A DNA stretch of 64,000 nt from Piliocolobus tephrosceles (GCF_002776525.5 NC_045438.1:152464634-152528633), one strand, 5' to 3'; positions 1 through 10,807 are shown, counted from the stretch's first letter. Program-made: numbers and translations. Notes: generated by a model not told the origin, from the letters alone.

Positions 1-30
1 CCTTCCTTCCTTCCTTCCTTCTCCTCCTTC
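1..30. repeat. (CTTC)n microsatellite, cut by window edge
   Basis: Tandem CCTT units run from the first base for about 21 bases and then decay into a C/T-rich stretch. The left end lies outside the window, so the true length is unknown. Confidence 0.85.
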
Positions 31-527
31 TAGCCGTGCTTGCCTTCTTCCTCTGCCTCTTCTGGTTGACTTGGTAATTTGGCACTCTCACATAGCAGCA
101 GATCTTGTTTAGGATCTATTCTATAAAAGAGGTTGCTTTGTTATTCTTTTCAGCCTAGATACCAGGATTGTGGTGGTAATTGCCAATTGGTCATCTACTT
201 AATTATACCTTAAGCAGAACAGATCCCATATTCTGGAATGACATATAATAGAACATTCTAAACTGTTTGCTATGCAAAACCTACCACCGATAGCCCACAG
301 GATGGATACAGAGTGGCTCTGGTGCTTTCTAACAATTCCTCCCCATGACAAAGCTTTGCCAGGTGTGGCTGAGAGGAGCACCATGGTCCTAGCTTGGTCT
401 TGGTCTTCTCTCTTCATTAATGCCTACTGGGCCTTCGATCTTTCATCATCCATGCTGGCCCAGTTGTTCACATCCTGGACTTGACAGTTCAGAAGAAACT
501 CTTCTCTTGGTTATTTTAAATACTTGT
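31..527. other. Unique-looking DNA, no gene seen
   Basis: Mixed-composition sequence. Overlapping frames of 70-72 codons occur on both strands near 199-484, but they have no recognisable domain and no splice or codon-use support. I see nothing functional here. Confidence 0.5.
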
Positions 528-529
528 AT

Positions 530-822
530 GAATGGTGGCTCATGCCTGTAATCCCAGAACTTTGGGAGGCTAAGGTGGGCGGATCAGGAGTTCAAGACTA
601 GCCTGGCCAACATGATGAAACTCCGTCTCTACTAAAAGTACAGAAATTAGCTGGGCATGATGGTGGGTGCCTGTAATCCCAGCTACTCAGGAGGCTGAGG
701 CAAGAGAATCGCTTAAAACTGGAAGGCGAGGGTTTCATTGAGCCAAGATCGCCCCACTGTACTCCATCCTGGGTAAAAGAGTGAAACTCCATCTCAAAAA
801 GAAATAAAAAATAAAAATAACA
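530..822 (+). mobile_element. Alu SINE (AluS/J-type)
   Basis: Both Alu arms are readable: a first-arm GGCTCATGCCTGTAATCCCAG block, a middle A-rich linker and a second arm ending in an A-rich tail made of AAATAA-like units. About the first 10 bases of the element are missing or mutated, and scattered substitutions suggest an older S or J copy. No clear target-site duplication was found. Confidence 0.92.
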
Positions 823-1129
823 AATATTCTGTCTCTGTTTTTATTCCTCAAAACTACATTTTAATAAAATGAACTGTTTCCCTAATTGGGTGTTATAAAT
901 GTATGCAAATGCTTGAGTTGCAACCTCCAACTCTATAAAATGTTTTAACAATGACTAATTACAAAGTATTTCCTCTGTGCTGTGGAGAGGGATTGCTGGT
1001 GGATGGACTCATCCAGCCTTTACTGGGAAGAATATAACTTTTAGTGGAGGCTCTGTTAAGCATTGCCCTCCATTACTGAGGAAACCTCTTCTCGAATACT
1101 TTTGTCCCAGATGAGTTCTTTAAGTCTGA

Positions 1130-1372
1130 CCTCTTTAAGTCTTTTCATTGAAGCTCTTCATTTGATGCTGCGAACTGTCCTCCCCATCTCCCTTACCCTG
1201 TTTATCCTGCCTTGTTTTCTCTTTACCCATTTACCTCTTACCTCCAATTACATTCACCCAGGCCTAGGGTGGAAATCTTGGTCTATTTTATTCACAGACT
1301 TATCCCAAGTGTCTAGGACAGTGCCTGGCACATAGTAGGTGCTCAATAAATATTTTGCTGAATAAATTTAAT
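1130..1372 (+). repeat. L2 LINE 3' end
   Basis: The region ends in the conserved L2 (and MIR) tail, with GTGCCTGGCACATAGTAGGT followed by GCTCAATAAATATT. The pyrimidine-rich 200 bases before it fit the decayed L2 3' region. The 5' border is approximate. No open reading frame survives. Confidence 0.72.
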
Positions 1373-1404
1373 ATATGAAATGTAGCAAATCATAATTGCT
1401 GTTT

Positions 1405-1975
1405 TTTATTGTGTACCTGATATGTTTCAGGTGCTGTACTCAGTATTTTTTTTGTTTGTTTTGTTTTTTTTTTAGACGGAGTGTTGCTGTCATCCAGGCG
1501 GGAGAGCAGTGGTGCGATCTTGGCTCACTGCAAGCTCCACCTCCTGGGTTCACGCCATTCTCCTGCCTCAGCCTCCTGAGTAGCTGGGACTACAGGAGCC
1601 CACCACCATGCCCAGCTAATTTTTTTGTATTTTTAGTAGAGATGAGGTTTCACCGTGTTAGCCAAGATGGTCTCAATCTCCTGACCTTGTGATCCACTGG
1701 CTTCGGCCTCCCAAAGTGCTGGGATTACAGGCGTGAGTCACCACACCCAGCCAGTACTCAGTATTTTTTTAAACACATTGTCATGTTTGATTCTTCCAAC
1801 AACTTTGTGATGTTAGTACAATTATCATCATCATTACTTTACACATGGTAAAGCTGAGGTTTAGAGAGGTGAAATCATTTGTGAAAATTGCTCAGTTAGT
1901 AGAAATTAGACCAGAGATTTAGGCTAGACATGCCTACCCCATGCCTGACTTCTTAGTCACTCTCCTATAATGGCC
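1405..1975 (+). repeat. MIR SINE, split by an Alu
   Basis: The left part (about 1405-1452) carries the MIR phrase for a growing or shrinking size class (GTACCTGATATG...CAGGTGCTGTACTCAG). The right part (1754-1975) carries the MIR core, with AGCTGAGGTTTAGAGAGGTG and the following conserved region. The two halves are separated by the Alu at 1453-1753, so the MIR is the older element. Confidence 0.75.
1453..1753 (-). mobile_element. AluY-like SINE inserted in a MIR
   Basis: Full-length Alu read on the minus strand, with the AluY-type GCAAGCTCCACCTCC segment on the plus strand. The tail lies at the left as TTTG/TTTTG units. It is bounded by a perfect 17-bp target-site duplication (GTACTCAGTATTTTTTT at 1436-1452 and 1754-1770), which proves insertion by target-primed reverse transcription. 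Confidence 0.95.
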
Positions 1976-2452
1976 TATAATAGTAGCTACATAATGTGTG
2001 GGTCCGATGACAAAGGAAAACACAGGGTTCCTTGTCAAAAAAACTCCTCAAGTTTCAACATGGTGGCAACAGAGCTTTAAACGAAGTGCAGGGCCCTGTG
2101 TAACTGCACAGGACGTGTTCATGAAGCCAGTCTGAAGCTAGTCAATGTACATCCCCTGCTATAGCATTTGAGGGGAAGACCCTGCAATTTCTTTCATCCT
2201 CATTTCAGGATGGCTGACATCCACTGTAGTGTTGAGTTAGAAAGTAAAGCAGAGATTAGTTCATTGGACTCATTTGACAGAGAAACAAGTCTCAGTGAGG
2301 TGCTACTTATAAAGGGAAACATTTTCTTTATGTTACCGTAAAGCTTAAGCATCTCCAAGAGGCAGTTCCCTTCGTATTGAAAGGGACCGTAACAACTAGA
2401 AGTAGACATTTTTTGCTACAGTCAACAAAACGAGAGTCACTGGTAGTACTTA
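1976..2452. other. Unclassified DNA
   Basis: No Alu, L1 or LTR signature and no convincing exon. A minus frame of 69 codons ends here without homology that I recognise. The part near 2085-2125 (GCAGGGCCCTGTGTAACTGC) has the look of an old dispersed repeat, but I cannot name it. Confidence 0.45.
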
Positions 2453-2466
2453 AAATACAGATACTT

Positions 2467-2741
2467 CACTTTGGGAGGCCAAGGTGGGCAGATCACGAGG
2501 TCAAGAGATCGAGACCATCCTGGCTAACATGGTGAAACCCTGTCTCTACTAAAAATACAAAAATTAGCTGGGCGTGGTGGTGTGCACCTGTAGTCCCAGC
2601 TACCTGGGAGGCTGAGGCAGGAGAATTGCTTGAACCCGGGAAGTGGAGGTTGCAGTGAGCCAAGATTGTGCACTGCACTCCAGCCTGGGTGACAGAGCGA
2701 GACTCGGTCTTAAAGACTAAAAAAAATTAAAAAATAAAAAT
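2467..2741 (+). mobile_element. 5'-truncated Alu with intact target duplication
   Basis: The element starts at CACTTTGGGAGGCC, so roughly the first 38 bases of Alu are absent, while the second arm and the A-rich tail are complete. It is flanked by a perfect 14-bp duplication (AAATACAGATACTT at 2453-2466 and 2742-2755). The truncation therefore happened at insertion and is not a later deletion. Confidence 0.93.
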
Positions 2742-2755
2742 AAATACAGATACTT

Positions 2756-3426
2756 GTCAGAGTCTTAAAGAAAGCAAAGAGAATTCCAGGGTTTCCTTGT
2801 GATGTTACCTTCATTTGCCTTCATATGCACTTTCTTAAAAATGTATCACTTAAATATATCATTGGTCTAGTGTGTTTGGTAGAAAAAACTTGAGCCCACA
2901 GCTTCAGATGATTGTCTCAGGTTGAAATATCCTTCCATACATTCTTCCCTACCTGCATTTCACTTAGATTTCAGGGTCTGATTGAAATTACGGCTCCTCC
3001 GTCTGACCTATTTGAATTTAACCTAAATCAACACACATTTGTTAAGTAACACTTTGTTCATTGTATAATAGAAAGGTGTAAGACACATCTTCTCATACAG
3101 ATAACACCCTGCACCACCCCCCGCATTTGATAACTGCTCAGGAAACGGTCTTGATTAATTCATTGCTTACCCAATGTCGACTCCTTTTTTACAAAGAGAA
3201 GGTAAATTCATTCACGATGATGATGGGCTCAGTTAAAAACGCTTACTCCCTTGGGCCCTCTTATGGGTAGGAGTAGCCATGTGACCCGGATTGGTGACAA
3301 AATTGAAGTCTATAGGGAGGGGATCCTGGGAATCTATTGTTTATCTCATGAAAAGGGACAGGCTCAGCTAGCATACTCCCTTTCCTTCTTCTGTTCCCAC
3401 TTCTTCATACACCATTTCTGTACCTG
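2756..3426. other. Unclassified DNA left of an LTR
   Basis: No firm feature. The stretch around 3240-3400 has a faint resemblance to MLT1-type LTR relics (GTAGCCATGTGACCCGG), too weak to annotate as one. An 81-codon plus frame at 3251-3496 runs into the neighbouring LTR and looks accidental. Confidence 0.4.
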
Positions 3427-4028
3427 TGTTGCAGGACTTTTCCTTAGCCCAGCTAAAGACAGGATCCTTGTCTGCCCCACGGTCATGAAAATTTAGGTTC
3501 ACAGACAGTTTGAAGGGTGAGTAAAGCAGGGTTTTATTGGGTGAAAAGGAAGAAAAGGGGGAAACAGGGACTCTCCACAAGGCCAGAGTCTCCTGCTAGA
3601 TGTCGTTTGAATCCCAGGTTCCACACAGGAAGAGGAGGGGCCAGCCTCCTCCCTGCTGCAAAGGTTGTGAACCTCCCAACACAGGAAGAGGAGGGGCCAG
3701 GCTCCTCCCTGCTGCAAACGTTGTGAACCTCCCGTGGCTCCACCCCAGTGGGCAGGCTGATTGGAATTTCTCCAAGGACCCCCTCCCACCTGGCTGGCTC
3801 ACCTGTAGTACCCAGCCTGCAACCACGAAGACAAAAACCACAGTCAGGACAGCAGAGCAAGAAACTAGAAGGACCCTGGTTGAAGGACCCTCCATGGCTT
3901 CCTCAAGTCTCTGCCCTGCTCTGCCAACATGTGGACTTTTTATTCAGCTAGAAAAACTAAAGGCCCCTTTGGTGAGGCCTCTGCAGTTGGCTTTTTGTTA
4001 GATGTAGCCCAAAGTGATCCTAACTGAC
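3427..4028 (-). mobile_element. Solo ERV-type LTR (class I-like)
   Basis: Read on the minus strand, the right half behaves as an R/U5 region: AATAAAACCCTGCTTTACTC (from about 3538 leftward) gives a polyadenylation signal followed by a T/C-rich U5. Upstream on that strand lies a GC-rich U3 with a 56-bp tandem duplication (3623-3678 and 3679-3734). The ends fit TG...CA only approximately and I found no duplication of the target. Overlapping 96-133 codon frames on both strands (3499-4001) are through-reads of the LTR. Subfamily not assigned. Confidence 0.6.
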
Positions 4029-6015
4029 ACATTGTGGACACCATTAAAGCCCTGTCAGAGGGGATTCTAGAGCCAACTGAACCTAAGGAGAGAAAAGGAG
4101 GTGGAGAAGACAAGAAGTTGGCTGTGTCACAGAGGCAACTGCACAACAAAACATCTCTGTACGTAAAAGGCTGGGCAGAGCTGCCTCTCCTGTCCCTTCT
4201 CATTTTTGTTTACTCATGAGCAGCTGAGCAGCCCAAGCTTTCCACTACACCTACAGGCCCATCCAAGCCTCTTTCCCCTTCCCTTGGGGGCTTGGAGCAC
4301 AAATAGTCAGGCTTCCTTTGAGAATTGTTTAACATATGAATTTGAAGCTAGTTGACAAGAAACTCAATCCCTGAATCATTAGCTTGAGTATCTGGCATTA
4401 CAGAATGGGTCTGTTCTAGCAATGAGAAGTGACCTTGACTGTCCTTGGATGGTAAGGGCAGAAAATTGAGAATAAAACTTTTTTGATTTTTAAAAATATA
4501 ACAAATGTCTCAAAATAGCTAGATCCTTTAAGTCTCTTGATTTATCGAATAATAAAATAAATAGGAAGTACCGGGACTTTATGTGCATAAAAAATCTATT
4601 CTTCTAAGTACGTAGACCCATATAGCAAACTGGAGCTTGCTTTACTCATTAATTCTATGGTGTGTATGAGTATTTCCAGCTATTTGCTTTCTTCTCAGGT
4701 CATTTAAGATTATTGATTCCTCCTTCTCTAGTGTAGAGCTCAATTCTCCAAAGACTGGTTAGCAAAACATTTTCCAGCTCACATTGCCATTTAAAAATGA
4801 TTATGCTCAGTGTCTTCAGCATGAAGTTTCCCTTCTTGGCTTCCATATGCTAGCAGTTTGTACACTTCTCTTTTTTGCTTTCTTTTTTAGGGCGGATTCC
4901 ACAGTCTTCAGCCCTTTTGCTAACATTGCCTGACTGCCTTCTCCTGGTGGCTGAAACAACAACAGAGACAATGGCTAAACCAGATAAGCTGCAGAGATTT
5001 GTTTTTCCATAACCAAAAGTTTCTGGGGGACATAAAATCATTGTAAGTAGTCATGTGTAGTCTTTTGGCTCAAAAGTAAAATGCTAAGTTACGCATTAGT
5101 TGTTGCATAAATTTGCATATTGATATATACAATCCCAACGACTTTAATAGCATCACAGATTAGCAGAGACAGATGCACACAGACACACACAGCCTGACAT
5201 TCAGAGACTCCCAGGCAGAGACAAACAGCCCAAGGAAAAAGCGCGGATGGCTCAACAGGAGCAAGGAGGATTGGAAGGAATACAGGTTTTTAAGGGAAAG
5301 ATGGAGGGCCTGGGTGGGCAGAGGGTTCTCCCCAGCTCTTGCTTTATGTAACCTTCTGGTTCTACGCCCCCAATCCCATAGCCTGTCCTTGAAACTTTCC
5401 TTTCCGTCCTGAGCAGAGGGGAGGAGAGATGATTTACGTCAGATTGGCATGAATCAGAAGATCCTGAAGTACTAGAATCCCAAAGGAGCATTTAGCCTTG
5501 TTTTAAGAAAAGGAAAGGAAGATTATTAAAGGATGATATTTCCACCCGTTTGGTTTTTGTCTTGGTCTTTCACTCTTCTATGGCATCTAAGTATAGAACT
5601 AAGGTCTTGGCTGGCTGCACACCTAGAAGCCTTTGGCACTCTGCCAGTAAGGATCAGGCCCTGAAAGAAGATTCCACACTGGTCTGATTTGCAAACCAAA
5701 GCCCCGGTTGATTAATTTACTGAGGAAAATAAGCACTTCAGGGTGCCACTACCAGGGAGTCTACTCCCTTCTAGGAATACAGGTGCCTGGGAAAAGTCAT
5801 TCATAATCAGGACAAACAGCAAGGGATTCTTTAAGGAATATCTTCTCTCTGCCTTGAGAGGCTACATGACACTACCTCCACAATAATTATATATTATACT
5901 TGCCAGGTAGGCGCAGCTCAGTGCTGGAAACATATTCTTGAATTCTTAGTCTTGGCCTCTCATGTCTTAAGACTTTATTCCAACCATCTTTTGTTTTTGT
6001 GTTTACATTGGATAT
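4029..6015. other. About 2 kb of unclassified DNA, no gene seen
   Basis: Mostly AT-rich to about 4850, then mixed. Short frames (60-79 codons) are present on both strands with no domain, start context or continuity. I saw no Alu or recent L1. Ancient repeats too decayed to recognise by eye may be present. Confidence 0.45.
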
Positions 6016-7190
6016 TGAAACATCAACATTTTTAATATCAATGAACATCTTTCACTCAATAAACATGTATTGAGTTCTCAATCTAGGCTAAATTCTACAG
6101 CAGCACTTAGGGACTGCAGTGGAGACAATGATGGGTAAGACACAGGGCCAGGACCCAGAAAACTCACAGTGGTGAGGGGAAGATTACACAAATACATGTG
6201 GCTGTACCACAGAGGGAAAATTACTTTATATAAATATCCAGAATGTGCTATAGGGATTCAAAGGATGAGAACTAGAATCTGTTTGATGAGAGGGAAGCAG
6301 GCTGATTCATAGAGATGGCATTTAAGCTCAGACATAAAGAATACCTATAATTGTAGCAAGCAGAAATGTTCAGGTGAGTCCATAGTAAGGAAGTGAAGGA
6401 GAGGGAAGAGGAGGAGGGAAAGGGAGGTATCCCGTGTGGAAGAAGGGGATGGTGTGGAGGCACCCACGATGTTCTGTTCAAATGCATGCTTCATGCTTGG
6501 GCTGGAGGTACAGAGGACGTTCAGGAGAATCGTGGGAGTCAGAGTCTGTTGGGCCTATGCCGGACAGCTTTGATGCCAGGAGCTTCATTCTACAGACACT
6601 GGGCACTCACAGGATTTTGCCCAAGAGAGGGCTGTGATGTGAACTGAAGTTCTAGAAGATGAATTTAGTCTCAGTATACAGAATGGACTGGAGAGAGAGA
6701 AAATAAAGGGTGAGGAGGCCAATGTGGAAGGTGCTATAGGAATTCAGATCAGAAATAATGAGGATCTGCCTGAACCAGGAGAGCACAGTAGGAATTGGAA
6801 AAAAAAAAAAAAAAAAAGGGCCGGGCACGATGACTCAAGCCTGTAATCCCAGCACTTTGGGAGGCTGAGGTGGGGAGTTTGAGAGCAGCCTGACCAACAT
6901 GGAGAAACCCTGCTTCTACTAAAAATACAAAATTAGCTGGGCATGGCTCACCCCAGTAATCCCAGCTACTCAGAAGGCTGAGGCAGGAGAATCATTTGAA
7001 CCTTGGAGGTGGAGGTTGCAGTGAGCCAAGATTGTGCCATTGCACTCCAGCCTGGGCAACAAGAGCGAAACTCCATGTCAAAGAAACAAAAACAAAAAAA
7101 CAGAAGTGGAGGTGATATAAGAGATAGAGATAGAATCAGTAAGTCTTGGCAATGAGCTGGATGCAAGAGGTACAAGAATGAGTCAAAGAC
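6016..7190 (+). repeat. Ancient dispersed repeat, copy 1 (split by an Alu)
   Basis: It begins with the phrase CACTCAATAAACATGTATTG and continues through a purine-rich body with a track like that of two other window segments (12060-12540 and 34006-34480): a size-statement start, an A/G-rich middle and repeated AGGA/GTGAGG text. An Alu (6819-7103) sits inside it. I believe this is an old mammalian family but cannot name it reliably. Confidence 0.4.
6819..7103 (+). mobile_element. AluS-type SINE after a 5' A-run
   Basis: Starts with GGCCGGGCACGATGACTCAAG and ends in AAACAAAAACAAAAAAAC. The second arm has the GGGCAACAAGAGCGAAACTC form typical of AluS. An unusual run of about 18 A lies directly in front of the element (about 6800-6817), so the target duplication may be hidden in A residues. 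An internal short deletion is seen near 6870. Confidence 0.93.
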
Positions 7191-7470
7191 GACTAATAGA
7201 AGCTAAGACTTACTGAGGGCTGTGCTAAGCGCTCTTGAATTAATGCATGTAATGCTCTTGAATTAAGTGCTTACAAGAATTAATGCATAAAATGCATTAA
7301 TTCATTTGATTCTTCTAATGACTCCATGAAGTAGACAGTACTTGTGTTGCCATTTTATAGATGACCGAGCCAAGGCACAGAGATTACATAACATTTTCAG
7401 GTTAGCATAGCTAACGGGAGTCAGAATTTCAACCCAGGTCCTTCTTGAGTCATCTGTCATACTGATTTCC
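7191..7470 (+). repeat. MIR SINE with internal 12-mer repeats
   Basis: The MIR course is visible: GGGCTGTGCTAAGCGCTCTT, then the CATTTTATAGATGACCGAGC core, then GTCAGAATTTCAACCCAGGT. Between about 7232 and 7305 the element is expanded by three copies of a 12-mer (GAATTAATGCAT at 7237-7248 and 7277-7288, and its reverse complement at 7292-7303). Confidence 0.75.
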
Positions 7471-8365
7471 CCACGACTGTTCATTCCTACTCCAAGCCTT
7501 GCATCATGAAGTTCCCTGGCTGGAATGGACCTTGTCTCTGAATTTATGTTTTCCAGTCTTGACTCACAGAAGCAAAGCAAAAGTAAACGTGGTCCTGAAG
7601 ACAAATATAAGCACTCAATCGATGTGAGTAGTGCTTTGAAAAAATTGCAGAAAACTCTACCATTGTATTCATAAGGGCAATTTTTAAAAAATTCTGTAAC
7701 AGCAGTTGGTATCATTATTAAGGTTTTCATTTTATTTGTTACTTTGTTATGGTAAAACAAATCCTGCCTGAATCATCTTCCATGTGACAGTAGAAAGACT
7801 TTTTTCATATCAGTACACTTCATGCTTTGTAGATCTTTCATAATCAACCTTGTCTTAACTCAATGGCATTGTTCCCTTGGACTCTGGACTGGGTCTGAGC
7901 TGATCTAGGATGATCCAGGATGATTAGAGACCATCTTCATTCCTCCAACACTGGCCCACGAACTCTCACCAGCTCTAGCCAGTTCTCAGAGTTAGACTCT
8001 TGATTTGCCTTTTGTCTTTCTGCTTTCTTTTTCATATGGAAACTACAGCACTAAACAGTCTTGATTGGAATTCAGGTGTTACGAGGAAAATCACAGTGTT
8101 GCTTTCTTAAACACCTGGTATGCCAGCAGCTTTCAGAGTGACAAAATGCAGCTTTATTGAGTAATTACAGTCTGTCCTCTGCAAGTAAGGAACTAATCTC
8201 ACCAAAATCAAAATGCTGGCATTTTTTTAAACTAATGAGCTTTTTATGGCTTGCTGGCAACCTATTTCATTGCCTTAATAATTGGAATAGTCACTGCAGT
8301 AACAGTCAACTGCTCCCATGTTATGAACAAGAGCAGAACACGCAGGATCAGTTGAAAGAAATCAT
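7471..8365. other. Unclassified DNA
   Basis: The minus strand has a 152-codon frame over 7302-7760, the longest in the first 18 kb. It overlaps a MIR and has no recognisable domain, so I treat it as chance. No other feature was seen. Confidence 0.45.
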
Positions 8366-8565
8366 ATGAGTGAATGTCTGTGCGTGCATGTGTGTATGCC
8401 TGTGAATATGTCCCAGAAACTGTGTGTGAATATGCGTGCACACGCGTGTGCGTGCGCGTGTGTGCACGTGTGCGTGCGTGTGCGTGTGTGCATGCGTGTG
8501 CGTGTGTGTGCGTGTGCATGTGCTTGTGCATGCGCGCGTGCGCGTGTGTGTGTATATGCTTGTTT
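8366..8565. repeat. TG/CG-rich microsatellite with Z-DNA potential
   Basis: Variable (TG)n, (CG)n and (TGCG)n units. From 8430 to 8523 purine and pyrimidine alternate without a break for 94 bases. After one extra T the alternation resumes from 8525 to 8559. Such sequence is known to adopt Z-DNA under torsional stress. Frames on both strands here (67-118 codons, Cys/Val/Arg or His/Thr rich) are microsatellite translation and not genes. Confidence 0.93.
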
Positions 8566-8611
8566 ATAAATTTAAGCCCCAAATACTTCAGTAGTAAAAA
8601 ATACCCCACAC

Positions 8612-8922
8612 TGGGCATGGTGGCTCACACCTGTAATCCCGGCACTTTGGGAGGCCGAGGCAGGCGGATCATCTGAGGTCAGGAGTTCGAGACCAGCCTG
8701 GCCAACATGGTTAAACCCTGTCTGTACTAAAAATACAAAAATTAGCTGGACCCATGGACATGGGCATGCACCTGTAATCTGAGCTACTCGGAAGGCTGAG
8801 ACAGGAGAAACTCTTGAACCCAGGAGGTGGTGGTTGCAGTGAGCTGCGATCATGCCGCTGCACTCCAGCCTGGGTGACAGAGCAAGGCTCTGTCTCAGAA
8901 AAAAAAAAGAGAAAAGAAAAAT
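8612..8922 (+). mobile_element. AluS-type SINE
   Basis: Full-length two-arm Alu from TGGGCATGGTGGCTCACACC to an A-rich tail with GAAAAG interruptions. The flanks AAAAATACCCCACACT (left) and AAAAATGGCCCACACT (right) look like a mutated target-site duplication. A small insertion or rearrangement lies at the second-arm start (about 8750-8770). Confidence 0.93.
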
Positions 8923-9680
8923 GGCCCACACTACAAAGTAGTAAATTATGAGGAATTGTGGGTGGTTTTCTTGCTGTGGAATAATAGGCCTCATGATTTT
9001 ACACCAGACCAATTTTTAAATTATTTTTGGCAAAAGGAAGTGATTGTTTAATAAATAACTGTGTGTGTAGGGGATGCCACCATCCAGAACACCCTGAAAG
9101 GCCACCAGCTTGCCTGTACAGAATGTTCCAGAACAGGAAAGGATTGGGGACATCTTGGCCACCTACCACCTCTGACAGGACACCACTGTCCCATCCCATT
9201 CTACTTGGCCCCTCGTGTCCCTGCTGGTCCCTGAAAATGGATCAGGCTGTGTATCTTTCTTTCTCTTCGAAGCTGAATGAAACCAGATTAATATTGAAAA
9301 GACCTCTGTTCTTCTGAGATGGTTTTCTTTTCCTTTTCCCTCATACGACTTTACATTAGAGTTTCTATGAGTTACCACTTCAAATTGCTGTTAATAAGAA
9401 AGCAGTCTGAAAGCACCAATTCTTAAAGCACAATAAGAGTTGCATTGGAAGTTTGCTTTCATCGTAATCATCTCGCTTCTTTTTTGTCTAGAGGGTAGGA
9501 TCAACCTTGGATAGCTCTTACCATCGTTTTCATTCATTTAGCATAGAAATAAAATGTTGATAAGTACCTTTTGAGAGGGAGACATCTTGGAATTAGTTAC
9601 TTAGTGCCATTAAGAAACAGTCTATATGGCTTCTTAATGGATTCATCTTGTCTTCTAGGACCTGGTATATTTCTCTTCTA
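8923..9680. other. Unclassified DNA
   Basis: Mixed composition. A 96-codon plus frame at 9027-9317 and 66-71 codon minus frames overlap each other with no domain or splice logic. No repeat that I can name. Confidence 0.45.
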
Positions 9681-9850
9681 GAGCCAGCAGTTTTTAAACT
9701 TCATCTTGCATCAGAATCACCTGGGAAACTTTACAAAAGCTTGTAATGTCCAGTGATTCAGATTAAATGGGGTAAGGTGGAGCCAGTACATCTGTACTGT
9801 TTAAAACTGCTAGGATGATTCCGATGAATCAGAGGAAGACTACAAATCAC
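9681..9850 (+). repeat. MER5-type hAT DNA transposon relic
   Basis: Carries the conserved CATCAGAATCACCTGGGAAA segment and a later AGTGATTCAGATT segment in the order expected for MER5A-like non-autonomous Charlie elements. Terminal repeats are eroded and no transposase is encoded. Confidence 0.72.
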
Positions 9851-9879
9851 CATTCCAGACCCTAAACTGTTGGTTTGAA

Positions 9880-10045
9880 GATCACTTTAGATCACCTGCA
9901 GCACTTTTTCAAAGTACTATACTGAGACCCCACTTAAGACCAAATATATCAGAATATCTGGGAACAGAGTCAAACATTGACTATTTACTGGAAGTTCTTC
10001 AGGTGATTATAACAGACAGTCAAAGCTGAAAATCAGTGGTCAGTC
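9880..10045 (+). repeat. Second MER5-like relic, adjacent
   Basis: GATCACCTGCAGCACTTTTT opens the segment and TTCTTCAGGTGATTATAACA, then GAAAATCAGTGG, close it. This matches the start and end of a MER5-like element, more diverged than its left neighbour and in the same orientation. Confidence 0.55.
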
Positions 10046-10735
10046 TAGATTTATGAGTTTATGCCAAACTGCACAATATGGATTTTACTGATACATCAGT
10101 GGCACGAAAGGGGTTTAAAAGGTTCCATTGCACACCACACAGCAAAGCTTCTTAAATATTCCTTTTTTAACATCTGTGCTTTTTCCAAAGTTCCTTTGAC
10201 TAAAGATTTATGTCCATCCTGTCTCTTTCCCAGAAACTCCTTTTTGTTTCAGTGTCATCTCCAGCCACGTTTCCCCACAGCGGGGCCCTTTTTCTCAAAT
10301 CAAACTCAGCAAAACATCGTTCATTCCTCACTCATACATCAAGAACCTCAAGGTATCCTTTCAAAATTAGGGATAAATTATTGATGCATTAAGTTTTGGA
10401 AATATATAAGACTAGAAGGAAGACGGAATCCCTAGACCAAAACAGAGATAATTTTCAGACAGAGCTAAGAATACCTTGTGATGGAAGAGAATCTCTCATC
10501 TGTGAAAACTGACAGATTACACAAGGGCGGATTGGCTGTCTAAAAGATGTTCCTTGCATCTGCTTTATCCTTTCCATTTCCACTGTAATCCCCACATCAG
10601 GCCCTCTTAATCCTTCCATGGCCAGCTCTTAACAACTTTTTAGCTAGATTCCCATGACCATACATTTTGGAGTCCTACTCCTATCATTGTGTGAGGCAAG
10701 TACAAATCCAAGGAGTTTTCCAGGTTTCGTTAAAC
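10046..10735. other. Unclassified DNA
   Basis: A 107-codon plus frame at 10061-10384 has no recognisable motif, and its codon use does not look protein-like. No named repeat is seen. Confidence 0.45.
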
Positions 10736-10807
10736 TTTAATAGATGTTCCTAAACTTTTTGTGGTCATAGGTCCCTTTGAGGGTTTGATAAGAAGTACAG
10801 ATCCTGT

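Noticed and set aside
3534..3895. Overlapping 96-133 codon frames on both strands
   Set aside because: They result from a GC-rich LTR with a tandem duplication whose unit does not stop the frames.
5160..5215. CAGAGAC/CACACAGAC-rich stretch considered as a small tandem array
   Set aside because: Too irregular and short. No period could be fixed.
7302..7760. 152-codon minus frame, one of the longest outside simple repeats and Alus
   Set aside because: Overlaps a MIR, has no domain, no recognisable start context and no continuation as an exon.
8366..8569. Regular TG/CG array considered as a CRISPR-like or minisatellite array
   Set aside because: Units are 2-4 bases with no spacer structure. 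It is a simple microsatellite.
8572..9012. 146-codon minus frame
   Set aside because: Antisense Alu translation with short unique tails. Same pattern as at 14509-14799, 45873-46178 and 56688-57089.
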